Assembly (NCBI RefSeq): GCF_008831285.2
Contig: NC_045138.2
Span: forward strand, 37,005,115 to 37,069,114
DNA: 64,000 bases
Direction: 5' to 3'
From: Nymphaea colorata
Lineage: Eukaryota > Streptophyta > Magnoliopsida > Nymphaeales > Nymphaeaceae
Positions 47,973 to 59,319 of the stretch are shown here, piece by piece; position 1 is the first letter of the stretch; every line of letters begins with the position of its first letter. The notes beneath the pieces were generated by a model. It was given only the letters and a program-made list of their open reading frames with translations. It was not told the DNA's origin and searched no databases. The position numbers and the translations under genes are program-made.

Positions 47973-50900
47973 AGAGGGATTAGTCAGCTGATGAACAACT
48001 ACACTAACTGATTGACTAGTCTGAACTACTAGTTGCTGGTTTGAAACACAGGTCTGTCAATTACTGACTTAGTCGACTGGTTGGACTAGTCGGCCAACTA
48101 GTTGGGAATTTGACAAGTAAGATAAATTTCTGTGTCTTTGACTGTATATGCATAGCTGTGTCTGTACATGCCCTTGACTCTTCTATGCACATTCATATTG
48201 CAAAAACCCGATAACTTGTTCCTACTCTGCAACATGATCATTTAGTACATTCATGGTCTTGTGTTTTTTTTTTTTTTTTTAAAAAAGAATGCTTCAATAG
48301 GCAACATGGTTATGCAAAGGATAAAAATCAGTTTTTGAATTGGATGTCTTCAGAGCACCACGGATTTATGTAATATTGTAGAACATGAATACATACCCAA
48401 GATATAGCAGGTAACATGTTTAGAGTCTTTAGACCAACAAAAAGCCAGATGATTGTTGTTAGATTGATCAGTTTTATCTGAGCCTTTCCTTGAACATTTT
48501 GAAGTTTTAATCTTTATTAGTAAGTAAGCAATGTTAATATTGACTGCTATTGCATCAATGCCATGATGGCATAGGCATGCCATAGTGTTGGTTAAACCTT
48601 ACTAGCTAGTGCTAGCTATTATCAGTATCCCACGGATGTCTCATTGCTTTCAAATGTTTTTTGCTTTTCTCTTTTTAAATTTTCAAATGAATATTTTCTC
48701 AATAGATTTCATATTTTCAAGGCCAAACAGACTGTTAATCACATCTCATGTGTTTGCTTTTTATTTTTGCAGTCTCGAATAAAAAAGATTATGCAAGCTG
48801 ATGAAGATGTCGGAAAAATTGCTATGGCAGTGCCAGTTTTAGTGTGTAAGGAATATTATTCACTTTTTGTTTGTTCATGTTGAAGATGCCAAAAAGTTCT
48901 CTTTTTTTAGACGTTGTCTGGTAAAGGGATTGAGGTTGACTCTGGCTAGGAGCAAGCTTTTCTCTCTCACTTTTACGTACTTTTTCTTTCTCGCCCTCTC
49001 TCTTTTTTCTTTCTTACCCTAAAGAACTATTCTCTCCACCATGCCGATCCTAGGGAGGATTGGAGACCTAAAAAACTAGTCCCCAAGTGGGACTAACTTT
49101 TTCATCTGATATTGACAAGAACAAAAATGGAGGGGCTGTTCTCATTAGAGTTTTTCGTCTGACATCAACAAGAACAAAAATGCAGGGGCTATAGTTTATG
49201 CAGGAGAACAAGTAATTTGGTTAAGAGGTCTTATTTACAGTTTTTTAGTGTTTTCTTTGTTCATTCAACTGTAGCGATCAGTGGCATACTCTTCTCCTGG
49301 TTGTTCATCTCGTATGCAACATAAAAGTACTGGTTTTTTTAAATGAAAGGGGACCGAAAAACATTCAAAAAGTACTGTTTTTTTATCCCTTTCTACAGAT
49401 ATATGCAAATTCTGCTGTATAGGCTTTTGATTAAGATGCCTTTTTGGTGCTTGTCTGGCATTATTTGAGTTTTGAACTAATCATTCTTGCAGCAAAAGCA
49501 CTGGAATTGTTTCTTCAAGATCTTTGTGATCGAACATATGAGATCACTTTGCAAAGAGGAGCAAAGACAATGAATTCTCTACATCTGTAAGTCTTTTGTT
49601 GCTTTTTACTGCTTTTTTCTTTTGTCGCAGTGCTTTTGGTATGCACAGAGGCTGTAGAGTATGATGAACGACAATGGTATATGTGAAATTTGATTGTTCA
49701 TCTCTGAGTTTCTGGGTAGCTGCAGCCTGTTTGTGTCATTTATGGGGACTGGACATTCGTAATCCTGTTGGCATCCAAAATTTTAGTAGAACTGGCCCTT
49801 TCCTGAGGAGTGAGCTTCTTGATGATGATCTCATCAAACCTCATGCTGTTATTTCTTGGGATTTAGGTGTTACTGGTAAATCATGCGATCAAGTGATTGG
49901 ACACTTGATTATCTTTACAAACAGATGCTTGTTTTGCTTTGAAGATCTTTTCCACTGTATTTTCTGGACACTGATGAAGTTATTTATGGAATTCTTCCTA
50001 TTTGTCCTTCAATTGGTGTGGAATCGCCATTCGATATTCTGCCATGATTTGTTACAAGTTTTCCTTTTACAATTATTATGGGGTCTGTCCGATCACGTAA
50101 GCTTCATTGATGAGTTGAGCACACTACATAGGACATAAATGTTGACGTTTGTAACTCCTATTTTCAGGAAGCAATGTGTGCAAAGCTTCAGTGTCTTTGA
50201 CTTCTTGAGAGAAATTGTGAACAAAGTTCCGGACCTTGGTGGTGCTGATGCTGGAGGTGATGAGAGACATCTACCTAGAAGAAGGTAAAATGATATTATG
50301 CATGAATTCACAAACAACGCATCTCATGTCAGAAACAAATGGTTAATTGATTGCTAGTTCCATAATCAAATCAAACATAAATTAACACCTTTGTCAATTT
50401 ATCAGGAGAGTTCCAGATGATGAAGATGGTAGCGAGGACGAGCCCAAAAAGATGAAGACTGTAAGTACCATCATTGTTCCAATTGCTTTCTCGCGGTCTG
50501 ACTATTCATTTGTGTAAATATGATCTTATTACCATCATTTTCTTATGCATTTCTAATATGCGGGATTGGAATAAGGAAATAAAATGTCGTTTTCTGCACA
50601 CACTTATTTCCTCCTAGCGATAGGTAAAAACTGAACAATGAGGTTTGAAGAAGATAAGTAGACATGGTTCGGTTTTGGAGATCTTAGGCTTGATTAGACG
50701 AGGTTCATCCAGATGCTGAACATCAGAAGCTTAGAGGGGCAAAAACGCAGTTGAAAAAAGTGAAAGTAGCCACAATCTCTTACAATGGAACTCAAGAGAT
50801 CTTTAGTGCTGAATTCAACACCATTTCTAAACATAATGGTACTCAACATTCTGGGACTGTGTATGTTAGTCTAACATCTGGTCAGCATTATGAAGTTTTC

Positions 50901-51715
50901 GTCTTATTCCTGCAGTAAGTCTGGGCAGAAGCCTTATGTCTATGCTGTATTTTGTCAGGCTGACATGGGGCAATCTATCTGCCCCAGGTATGCACAACTA
51001 TGTGTGAACTCGAGCTGAACTGAAATTGGTTCACATCATGTGATCTCAAAATATATGACTCTTGAAGTACCTTGCACATTAGTTCTTTGTCTTCTCATTG
51101 GTGGTAGCCACCACAATGTTCTGTGTTCATTATCTTCTTTTCCTGACAAACCTTTTAGTGATTAATAAGGGCCCCAAAAATCTTTGTGGGACATAGATGG
51201 TATGTGCACTGTTGTATCGCCAGAAATTGTTTATCCTGTAAACGTTCTTTTCAATGTTGCAACAGGATGCGCCACATAGTGGTGGTAGAGGACGTGGGCG
51301 GGGCAGAGGAAGAGGCCGAGGTCGCGGTAGGACAAGTGGAAGAGACAGCATTCACTTTGAAAAATGTGAAGATGATGTTGATCTTCCCCCTGAAAGTGGA
51401 GATAAACCCTCTTCTAAAAGGTTAGATGATGGAGTTGAGGCAAGACCAAAGGAAAATGCATCTTCGGATGCAAACAACCCTGGCCTTAGAAACTTTGACC
51501 TCAATATCGACTTGGATGAAAATGGTAACACTTCCGCGGCTTCTACATCTGCTTCTGTTTCCATTTCCACAGCAGAAGTGGAACTGAAACATGAGGAGTA
51601 CCCTGGATGGTCGCTATCCGAGATGAACAAAATACGGATTGACCCTTTGCAGCTCGCACAGCTCACTAGGCACACTGACGAAGACGAGGAAGATTATGAC
51701 AATGAAGAAGGATGA
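45291..51715 (+). CDS. NC2-alpha / DRAP1-type corepressor (NF-YC11-like), 6 exons
   Basis: Model: 45291-45323, 48773-48845, 49493-49586, 50168-50284, 50406-50460, 51266-51715, giving 273 aa with all junctions in frame. NC2-alpha pairs with NC2-beta (Dr1) through histone folds, clamps TBP on the TATA box and blocks TFIIA/TFIIB entry; plant members are also named NF-YC11. The N-terminus reads KLDTRFPASRIKKIMQADED, then VGKIAMAVPVLVSKALELFL and DLCDRTYEITLQRGAKTMN, a near-canonical histone fold (about 8-85). After an acidic/basic linker comes a (GR)n run (about 131-147), then a divergent region with FDLNIDLDENG (about 201-211), a candidate EAR motif, and an acidic end DEDEEDYDNEEG. ATG 45291 is chosen because family members start M(R/K)KKLDTRFPA. 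Intron 1 is 3.4 kb. A TAGGGTTT telo-box lies at 45020-45027 in the leader. Confidence 0.93.
47921..47972. repeat. (TA)n followed by (GTAT)n microsatellite
   Basis: A TA tract to about 47948 changes into about six GTAT units, inside intron 1 of the NC2-alpha gene. The next 150 bp contain many short ACTAGT and TAGTCG repeats. Confidence 0.85.
49098..49190. repeat. Imperfect 40-bp direct repeat in NC2-alpha intron 2
   Basis: TTTTTCATCTGATATTGACA with following AGAACAAAAATGGAGGGGCT (49098-49137) recurs as TTTTTCGTCTGACATCAACA with AGAACAAAAATGCAGGGGCT at 49151-49190. Differences are few and mostly transitions. Confidence 0.75.
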
Positions 51716-53330
51716 CAAGCTAAGTCTCAGCTCTGTAACTTCATCCTGACCAATTGTTCTGTACTCCAAGCTAGGTCGTTAGGAAGGAAATAGCTCCCAC
51801 ATTACACGTCTTTTTCCCTCACCTGATATAGAAGAGAGGCTGAAAGCAGTTTTAGTCACTTCAGGAATTGTATTATAGTGTTTCATAGCGTGGGAACAGT
51901 TCAAGAAAATGCTCGACATGGAGAATGCTCAAATGTTAAGCTTTCATTTCTCTAATTATTAAATGCTTGATTTGTTATAAAGGTCCATGATGGGGATGAC
52001 ATCTTTTCTTCTCCTTTGCCGCGTACACATTCCTGTTACTTTCCACCCTTCGCTTTTGGTTTTTGGTGACGACCATGTAAGAACCTTTTCAGAGTCCTTT
52101 AGCAAAGCTAGTATGATCTCTAAACCTTCGGCACTTCAAATCTTCCTTTAGCCAAAAGGTAATTCCAGGTCATGATTGGCCAAACGTCCATCGCATTTTA
52201 GGCAACGGAGGCCACGATATGCCTAAATATTGGCCTATACTACTTTATGCGCCTAAATCCTTTAAATCGGTTAAAATGTCAAAGAGTTTATTGAACCTAA
52301 CTTGGGGTGTATAGGGGCAGTATGCACCCAATTGAAATTGCATAAGTTTTCCTCTTGAAAAGCATAGCGGTTCGGCTTGGAGACATTTTTCTTATAGAAA
52401 CCGTGTTAGTTGCGTAGCTTGATGATTTGGTCCCGTAATTAATAGCCATCATTTGGACAACAAGGATCACATTAGCCGAGAAGCTTCAAAAGAAAATAGT
52501 TGCAAATGTAAATGTTTTGTGTGCACTAATGACAACTGATGCAGAAACAGTCAAGGTACAGAGAGAGAGAGAGAGGAAGAAGCAGAGATTTGTGACAAAC
52601 TGAATGTTTGGTGGCGCTATATAGATTTCAACACTGCAAAATGAAAATGAAACCAGCAAAGAAATAAGAGCAACTTGTTCGCAATTGTGATAGGTTTTTT
52701 CTTTTTTCTTTTCCTCCTTGCCAGCTTAAGTTAAGCAGTGGTCGACATAAATTTTGGTTTATGTTGTTGTAAGAACAGCGAAGCCATAATTTTTTATGAA
52801 GGGGCACTTGAGTTACCAGCCGAGCTCTGAAGGGGTGCTTTATGTGATTTTGAATTCATGACAATGTAATTTATTTCTCCCATGAAACTTTTGATGGACT
52901 GGTGCACGCCACACGGTCCCCATGTATCTATGTAGATTTATGCTGAAATTTATAGTTCCTCAAAGTCAGGAATTCTAGTGAATCCAAACTTGAGATTCGC
53001 GATTTGCTGTTGTGCTGTTCAAAACTAGGTGCATCTAATAGCAAAGAGGGCGTCTAATCTTGAACCCATGACGAATTTTGAAGGAGCTAAAATAGGCTGG
53101 AGGAAACTAAAGTTATTAAATACCTATATGATTTTGATTTATTGACCGAGCTGCTTTATAATGTTGCACTCACACCTTTTTTACCGACTTCAATTTATAG
53201 ACAGATTCAAGAACACATGCTTGGTTTTGATTGACTACGTCCAGTTTGCCCCAATGATCCCCTTCGCTATCGAGTCCCTCCAAGTTTCCAACGAGACTCT
53301 GGCAGCAAATATTGGATCGTCTCGCAGCTT
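51716..53330. other. Intergenic, NC2-alpha to LysM gene
   Basis: The first 300 bp are the probable 3' UTR of the NC2-alpha gene. No gene is seen afterwards. A GA repeat sits at about 52560-52576. Sequence at 52785-52910 (AAGGGGCACTTGAG and similar) resembles the edges of the dispersed repeat family. The CT-rich tract at 53359-53400 is the leader of the LysM gene. Confidence 0.55.
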
Positions 53331-53425
53331 TTGACTCGACAAAATAAGTGTCAAAAGTTTCTCTCTCTCTGTCTCTCTCACTCTCTCTCTCCCTCTCTTT
53401 TTGCTAGTTGCTTCTGCACGGGAAG

Positions 53426-54004
53426 ATGGCATCCGGCAAGCCCAACGGGAAACCTAATGGAGAAGACGACGACATCAGAGCAAAGGAAGCCGCTGTTGCA
53501 AAAACCGCCGGATTCGTGGTTTTCTCCGGCATTGCCATGAGTCTCATCAAGGCCCTCGCCCCCAAGAAACAATCTTCGCCACCAACATTACCATCACCGC
53601 CACCACCATCGCCTTCAGTAGACCTCTCGACCAAGGTAAAATGAGAGAAAGAAAACTAGTGAAGTACATCAGTTGACATTCAAATCACAGTGTGGGTACC
53701 TCATATTATGCTTTCTCTATTCGACCAGGAACCGAAAACTCAACAAGGTCGAGGCTCTCAGACGATCGAGATTGTGAAAGGAGACACTCTTTGGGGGCTC
53801 TCTAAGAGATATGGGGTGCGTTCCTCTGCTGTCCTTTTTTCCCTTGCCGTCTTGCTTCTTATATCTGTGTACTTCTTTGCCACTTTGAGAGCTGTGTTCT
53901 TGGTTTTCATATATTTCCTTCAGGTTTCGATAGATGCGATCAAGGAGGCAAATGGTTTATCAAGCGACACCATCTACGCCGGGAAGAAGCTCATTATTCC
54001 ATGA
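53426..54004 (+). CDS. Small LysM-domain protein, 3 exons
   Basis: Model: 53426-53635, 53729-53815, 53924-54004, giving 125 aa. A hydrophilic N-terminus (about 20 residues) precedes a hydrophobic stretch VAKTAGFVVFSGIAMSLIKAL, then a Pro/Ser-rich linker with SPPPPSPS, then one C-terminal LysM domain (about 82-125) with EIVKGDTLWGLSKRYG and TIYAGKKLIIP. LysM binds N-acetylglucosamine polymers such as chitin or peptidoglycan. The lack of a classical N-terminal signal peptide and the small size match the uncharacterised plant LysM-domain proteins, not the receptor kinases. Whether the hydrophobic stretch anchors it in a membrane is unclear. ATG 53426 is preferred over the upstream in-frame CTC-starting extension because MASGK is the first ATG. 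The CT-rich leader lies just upstream. Confidence 0.88.
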
Positions 54005-55065
54005 ACTCCATTTTCGTCGTCTGTTTGTCATCTTCTTCCATGTTGACATCCTCGTTACTCAAGGCCTTACTCTTAATGGTGCTTCGGGTGTCGGTTTGTT
54101 GTAGCGAACAAATTGCATGTGTGTGTATCTGTGTTTCTATTGGTATGTTCATTTTTCCCCCTTCGATACAGTTTCTTGCTTTTGCCTTCTCAAAGGCTGC
54201 GAGGTCTGATCTTTTGCTTTTCACAGCTGAACTTAATTGTGAAATGAATAAGAGAGAGATCCGTTGTCTGCTTTCTTTACAATCATCACAATCAGATTCT
54301 AGGAGGGTGTAATAGTAATCATCCACAAATGAGCTTTGGAGTTTCAAATCTGGACAGATGCGTGGAGCACAGTTCAACTTTCTGTGTTTTTTTCTATTCA
54401 ATCACATAAAGTGGATGGCTGGAACAAGGTTTTAAAAGTATTTCCTTTTGCGCCAAAAAAGTTAAAGCCAACAATTGAAGCTTTTGCCGGATTTTCAAGT
54501 TCATACCTGGATGAAGGCAGGAAAACTTTACATAGAGAACATGTGGTAAGGTTTCCTAGTGCCATGCAGGGGCCTTTGTATACCCGCAGTTCCGATTCTG
54601 CTCGGACATGTCAATGTAATTTTTACTAAAGAGTACTTTTTCTTATCACTTTAAAGCCGGTATGAACAATGTGAAAACGACGTGTTATCACAAGTTGGCG
54701 TTCCTTTTCCTATATATCATGGCGCTTGAATGACTTGGAAGCTAAGTGTTAATCATCTACAGTATTTCATCTAAATTGGCCTCCTTAATAACTATATACG
54801 TAGTGCTTACCCAGAAACAGAACGTTCATCATACAAATGAATAACGGGGGCAAAAAAGGAAGAAAAACGCATATAATATGGCTCCTTAAAACGAAGCATC
54901 TACTGCGAGTTGATACTTAATGATATTCTCAGTAGGAAACAAAAACCGACCTAACGATCTCGATTTGTGAGGACCTAATGATCACAACAGCAATGATCGA
55001 TTGATAGTTAACAACATAAAGATGGCTTCTAAAAGGCCAGAAGGAGGTACTTAAGAAAAACCAGT
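54005..55065. other. Intergenic between convergent LysM and RanGAP genes
   Basis: About 1 kb containing the 3' ends of two converging genes. No independent gene is seen; the ORFs at 54001-54401 and 54336-54629 have no motifs. Confidence 0.65.
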
Positions 55066-56724
55066 CTACTGCTCTACTTTAAGATCCTGAAGCTTGGACT
55101 CTAGTTCCTCTCCTGCTTCGGCTTCACCGTCCTCAGCAGCCTTTGATGACTCCTCTTCCTCTTCGTCCTCGTCGCCACCCTCTGGGTCATTCTCATCCAA
55201 TGGTCCAAGCACAGAAATTGAGTTTGAACCAGCCTTCAATATATCTTTTACTTCATCGATTCCTTCCTCTGATATGAAATTGCCATCAATGTTTAGCAGT
55301 GCAAAACCAGGCTTGTTAGCAACTGCCTGAGCAGAAACCTTGGCTCCCACCCGCCTGATAGAGTTGGAACTTAAATCAAGTTCCTTTAGATTATCATGAC
55401 CTCCTTCCAACGCTTTACAAAGCACCAAGCATCCTTCATCCTTTAGTTCATTCTCAGACAAGTTCAACTTTTCCAGGGATTGGTTGGTAGCAACACATGC
55501 AGCCAGGGAACCCGCAGATTTAACAGTGATCTCATTGCCTGCTAATTCTAGTACCCTAAGCGTTGAAGTAGAACCCTTGAGGGCATTGGAAATGGCAATG
55601 GTCCCCTCATCTTCCAAATTCAAGTAACTCAAGTAGAGTTCTGCAAGATTTGCATGTACACTAACAGATTTACTCAAAGCTACTCCAGCCTCTACTCCAA
55701 ACATGTTATCTCGGAGATCCAACTTCTTTATATTTTTGCAGGCAGACAAAGCATTGGCCAATGCAATACCACCATCAGAACCCACCCTTGTGGAAGAACA
55801 CCGGAAATCTTCCAAGGCAGCAGAACTTTGGACAATCTCAGAAAGGGACACAGCACCATCATCCCCAGTCATATTGTTGTGGAAGTGCAATACCTTGAGC
55901 TTGTCAGTGGATGGAAGGAGTTCACGTATGGCTTGAGCTGCTTCCTCAGAGATACCGTTGTTCATGAAGTACAGCTCCTCCAAGTCCCGTTGTGATTGCA
56001 GTAACGCTCCAAATGCCCTAACACCCTTCTCACCAAGAGCGTTGTTTGAAAGATCAAGATATCTCAGCAGGCAACCTTCCAGGGAAGACGAGAATATTGA
56101 CATGACCTCAAGAGCGTCAGTCTCCGGCCTTCCTGCAATAAAATCAGAAAGATCAACCTCGGTTAGCTGACCCCTAAGAGACCTTAGGATAGGTTCGGCA
56201 ACACGGGCAGCATCAACTCCAAAGCTTCTGTTGCTGAAGCATATCTTAGTGTATGAATTCCCTGTTTCTGCTAATGGGCTCAAGAGCTCCTGCGCTTCAG
56301 ATCCATCAATAAAAGCACGAGAACCTCCAGATATGTCGAAAACAGTTTTTCTAGGAACTCCGTTATCAATGCTTCTTGGAACTTCAGGTCCTTGAGTGTC
56401 CTTGGAACCCTTTGGCCCTCTTTTCAAAACTTCAAGCATAAGTTTACTGGATTCCTTGGCATACAGTTGTACAGCAGAACTGCCATCACCATCAGGCTCT
56501 TTCTCATGGTGTTCATTGGCAGCAGCAAATGCCACATCCTCAATTTGCTTGGCATTCTCTTCAGCCTCTTCAGGTGTCAAAAGGCCATATTTCTTGGAAA
56601 AGATAGATACTGATGAAAGATTTTTTGTCATACGCTCAACCAGCATCAGTCGTGTTTTCTGGCTTGGAGGCCATAACTTGATCGTAAATGAGCGAGTGGA
56701 AAGAGCATCTGCCACTTTATCCAT
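55066..56724 (-). CDS. RANGAP1: Ran GTPase-activating protein with plant WPP domain
   Basis: A single coding exon of 552 aa. RanGAP stimulates GTP hydrolysis by Ran at the nuclear rim, maintaining the Ran gradient for nuclear transport; in plants it also marks the preprophase band and cell plate. The WPP domain lies at about 14-110 with LWPPSQKTRLMLVERM, the nuclear-envelope targeting motif, and KYGLLTPEEAEENA. DISGGSRAFI follows, then leucine-rich repeats from about 180 to 490 with RYLDLSNNALGEKG, EVDLSDFIAGRPE, VLHFHNNMTGDDG, KKLDLRDNMFGVEAG and NLSENELKDEG, and an acidic tail. ATG 56724 is chosen: the frame stays open upstream only to a TTG, and a CAG acceptor at 56757-56755 shows that an intron ends in the 5' UTR. 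The partner donor may be at 59213, giving a leader intron of about 2.46 kb. A telo-box AAACCCTA lies at 58740-58747. Confidence 0.95.
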   Translation of the reverse strand: MDKVADALSTRSFTIKLWPPSQKTRLMLVERMTKNLSSVSIFSKKYGLLTPEEAEENAKQIEDVAFAAANEHHEKEPDGDGSSAVQLYAKESSKLMLEVLKRGPKGSKDTQGPEVPRSIDNGVPRKTVFDISGGSRAFIDGSEAQELLSPLAETGNSYTKICFSNRSFGVDAARVAEPILRSLRGQLTEVDLSDFIAGRPETDALEVMSIFSSSLEGCLLRYLDLSNNALGEKGVRAFGALLQSQRDLEELYFMNNGISEEAAQAIRELLPSTDKLKVLHFHNNMTGDDGAVSLSEIVQSSAALEDFRCSSTRVGSDGGIALANALSACKNIKKLDLRDNMFGVEAGVALSKSVSVHANLAELYLSYLNLEDEGTIAISNALKGSTSTLRVLELAGNEITVKSAGSLAACVATNQSLEKLNLSENELKDEGCLVLCKALEGGHDNLKELDLSSNSIRRVGAKVSAQAVANKPGFALLNIDGNFISEEGIDEVKDILKAGSNSISVLGPLDENDPEGGDEDEEEEESSKAAEDGEAEAGEELESKLQDLKVEQ

Positions 56725-56754
56725 TGCCCAAGCGTTCCTGGCACAGAACAATAT

Positions 56755-59213
56755 CTGAATGGAAAAAAATAATCAGTGACACATCACGTTTGAGATACTT
56801 CAAAGTTCAAACAGAAGATGACCACAATGAGGGGATGAGAAGGAGCCCTTATAGCGAGAGAGAGAGGAGAAAGAGAGAACTCAAAAGCCTCGATCCTTCC
56901 TTACAAACACCAAAAAGTTGCCCAAGAAAGAAAAATATGTATCAACCTTAGAACAACTTAATCTTACATTCCGCTAAAAGAGATGAAAAGACCAGACTAT
57001 AGAAAATCAACAAAGATAATGGAACAGATATTCATACAGCCAAAGGGACCACTGCCCAGGGCTACATGTATCATACAGGACCACACAGTCTATAAAAACA
57101 CAGCTTTTGAAAAGCTTTATTTGACAGAAAAATCAGAATCCTCTTTTTTCATTTCCTTGCCACCGGCAACAACCTCGATTTTACTTTCTGGAAGCTGAGG
57201 GATTGCAAAAAATGTATCTATTTGTCCATTAGACTACACGTTGCAAAAGTCTCAACCAAACATTTTCAAGGCCATCAAACAGTTTCAAAAACTCATTTTA
57301 TTAAAGTAGATCGTGATCATGGAAATAATGGAATTAAATTATCAAAAAACCTTCTCGAAAGAACTGTAACAGTGTCCCTAGAAGATATTGCGTGAAACCC
57401 TCAAAATTAAGACCTCGACGGGCATATGAAGACATTCTTTCCCATGTCCATAAAAGCCCAAAGTTAAACGCTACCAAATATGAGTACATAGAGAAGAATC
57501 TTAAAGATTATTCCAGTTTGGAAGGGCATTTAATTTCCAACAAAAGCACCTATCCTATCCATTAAACAAATAATAGAATAAACAATGATTAAATAAACAA
57601 AAAACAACAAAAGCTTTAAATAAAAAAAACTGACATGCACTCTGAAGGGCTTTTTTGTAATTATCTTTTTATGAAGAAAAATAAATCACAAAACATACTA
57701 AAAAGTTTACCATATATATTATGCAAAACTTGAACCTCACCTACATCCTTTTCCAAACGGAAATGACTCCATTACTGCACATAGCTCACTCAGCACATGA
57801 AAACCGAATTTATCAGAGAAAACATAAACCGATAGCAGTTGTTTAACAAATATCTTCTTTATCCAGGAAAGGCAAGTTGGTAAAACATTGAAATGTTTGA
57901 GAAGCACACCCTAAATTTGTCTTATATCTGCTATTAAGTGGAGACCACATATTAGATGAAAGAGTCTTCCTTACAAAAGCAACCCACTTAGCTTCAAAAA
58001 GTTATTTGTCAAATGGGGCATTTATATTCAGCTTTCGGAAAGGACATGAACAGAGCCTAACAAATGATTCTAGCAACGAGGTTTTCTTACATAACTAACA
58101 CCGAATGTTGGTATTGAAGGTTTAGAAAACAAAAACGCCTGCCGCCACTGACCCCTTTGAAAAAGTTATGCACATAGAAAATTACAAGAAAAGAATGGTG
58201 CACACAGCAAGTATAATCACCGATCGGGAGGGACAACCCTAAACAAATAAATAAATAAAGATATAAATGTGTGTGGATTAATTGTGGGGATCAAGGAATT
58301 GCTGGGATGAGGACAACTAGTAACGTGGGGAACTAAAAATACCGTTACAGTTGAAGAAAGCACAATAACAAGAAAATGCACGAGCTAAGGACGAACCCAT
58401 AATTATGTCTGAAAGGAGAAGATACAGACTTAAAATCTGACTACATTCCAACAAAACGTAATATAACTACAAAATGCCAAGACGGGGTTCAGATTTATAT
58501 TGGAGTATCGAAATGCAGAATAAAAGCGAGCCGGCTTCTAAAAACGATATGCCCTTGGAAATGGATCCAACAATAATGTCCACATTGAAATAAAGAATGT
58601 TAAGAAAAGAATGTTAAGGAACACAAGCCAATAAGTCAATTTTGATGCGAACGAAATGTGAGAATAGGGTACTTTATCATGAGTAATAACACAAGTATGA
58701 AGTAACAACCAAAAAAATTCAAAAAATAAGAAAATTTGGAAACCCTAGCCCCATATTCCATATTCAAATAGAAAAGGGAAAAACAAGCGCAGGGAAGGAG
58801 TGCACTCACTGTGGCTCTCCCACAGCCACGCAGACAAAAAAAAAGGCCGAATATAAAATAAATCATGACAGGATACGCAAATCGAGTGAATAATCTACAT
58901 ATGGGTCACAGGTTCGTGGTTAACTAGGGGGAAATGAAGGGAACAGACCGATGCCCTAAAGGAAACCATGGAAACCATTCTTGGGAATGTCCGCCAAGCG
59001 CAAGAAAACAGAAAAAAAAATGCGAAGAGAAAACAAAGGGTGCTGAATGCAACTTTGTACCAGAAACCCACAAAGGAAATTTGAACAAACCAAACATTTT
59101 CTCATGGGAAAAAACATTTTTCTGCAACAATGCCAAAACAAACAACGGAAAATAAAAGGATAAATAGTTGAGAGAGAGAGAGAGAGAGAAAGAGAGGCGA
59201 TAAACTTTTGACC
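56755..59213 (-). other. Probable 5'-UTR intron of the RanGAP gene
   Basis: Minus-strand ATTCAG at 56755-56760 looks like an acceptor, and AAAAG/GTCAAAAG near 59213-59205 is a possible donor. Between them there is no supported ORF in 2.4 kb of AT-rich DNA. The upstream GA-rich sequence (59169-59310) would be the first leader exon and promoter. The acceptor is firm; the donor is a guess. Confidence 0.5.
59169..59189. repeat. (GA)n tract near the RanGAP promoter
   Basis: About 10 GA units, followed by more GA-rich sequence to about 59310, which read as CT on the RanGAP coding strand. Such CT-rich tracts are common around plant transcription starts. Confidence 0.8.
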
Positions 59214-59319
59214 TTTTCTCTTCGCCTTCTTCTTCTTCCCCTTTCAGTCTTCAACAGATGGAACGGAAGAGAGCGAGAGAATGAGAGAAAACGAGAGAGA
59301 GAGGGAAACGGAAACGAGG

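Noticed and set aside
56725-56751. N-terminal extension of RanGAP starting at TTG
   Set aside because: A TTG start is unlikely in plants, the stretch begins at a splice acceptor, and the ATG at 56724 matches the usual family start.
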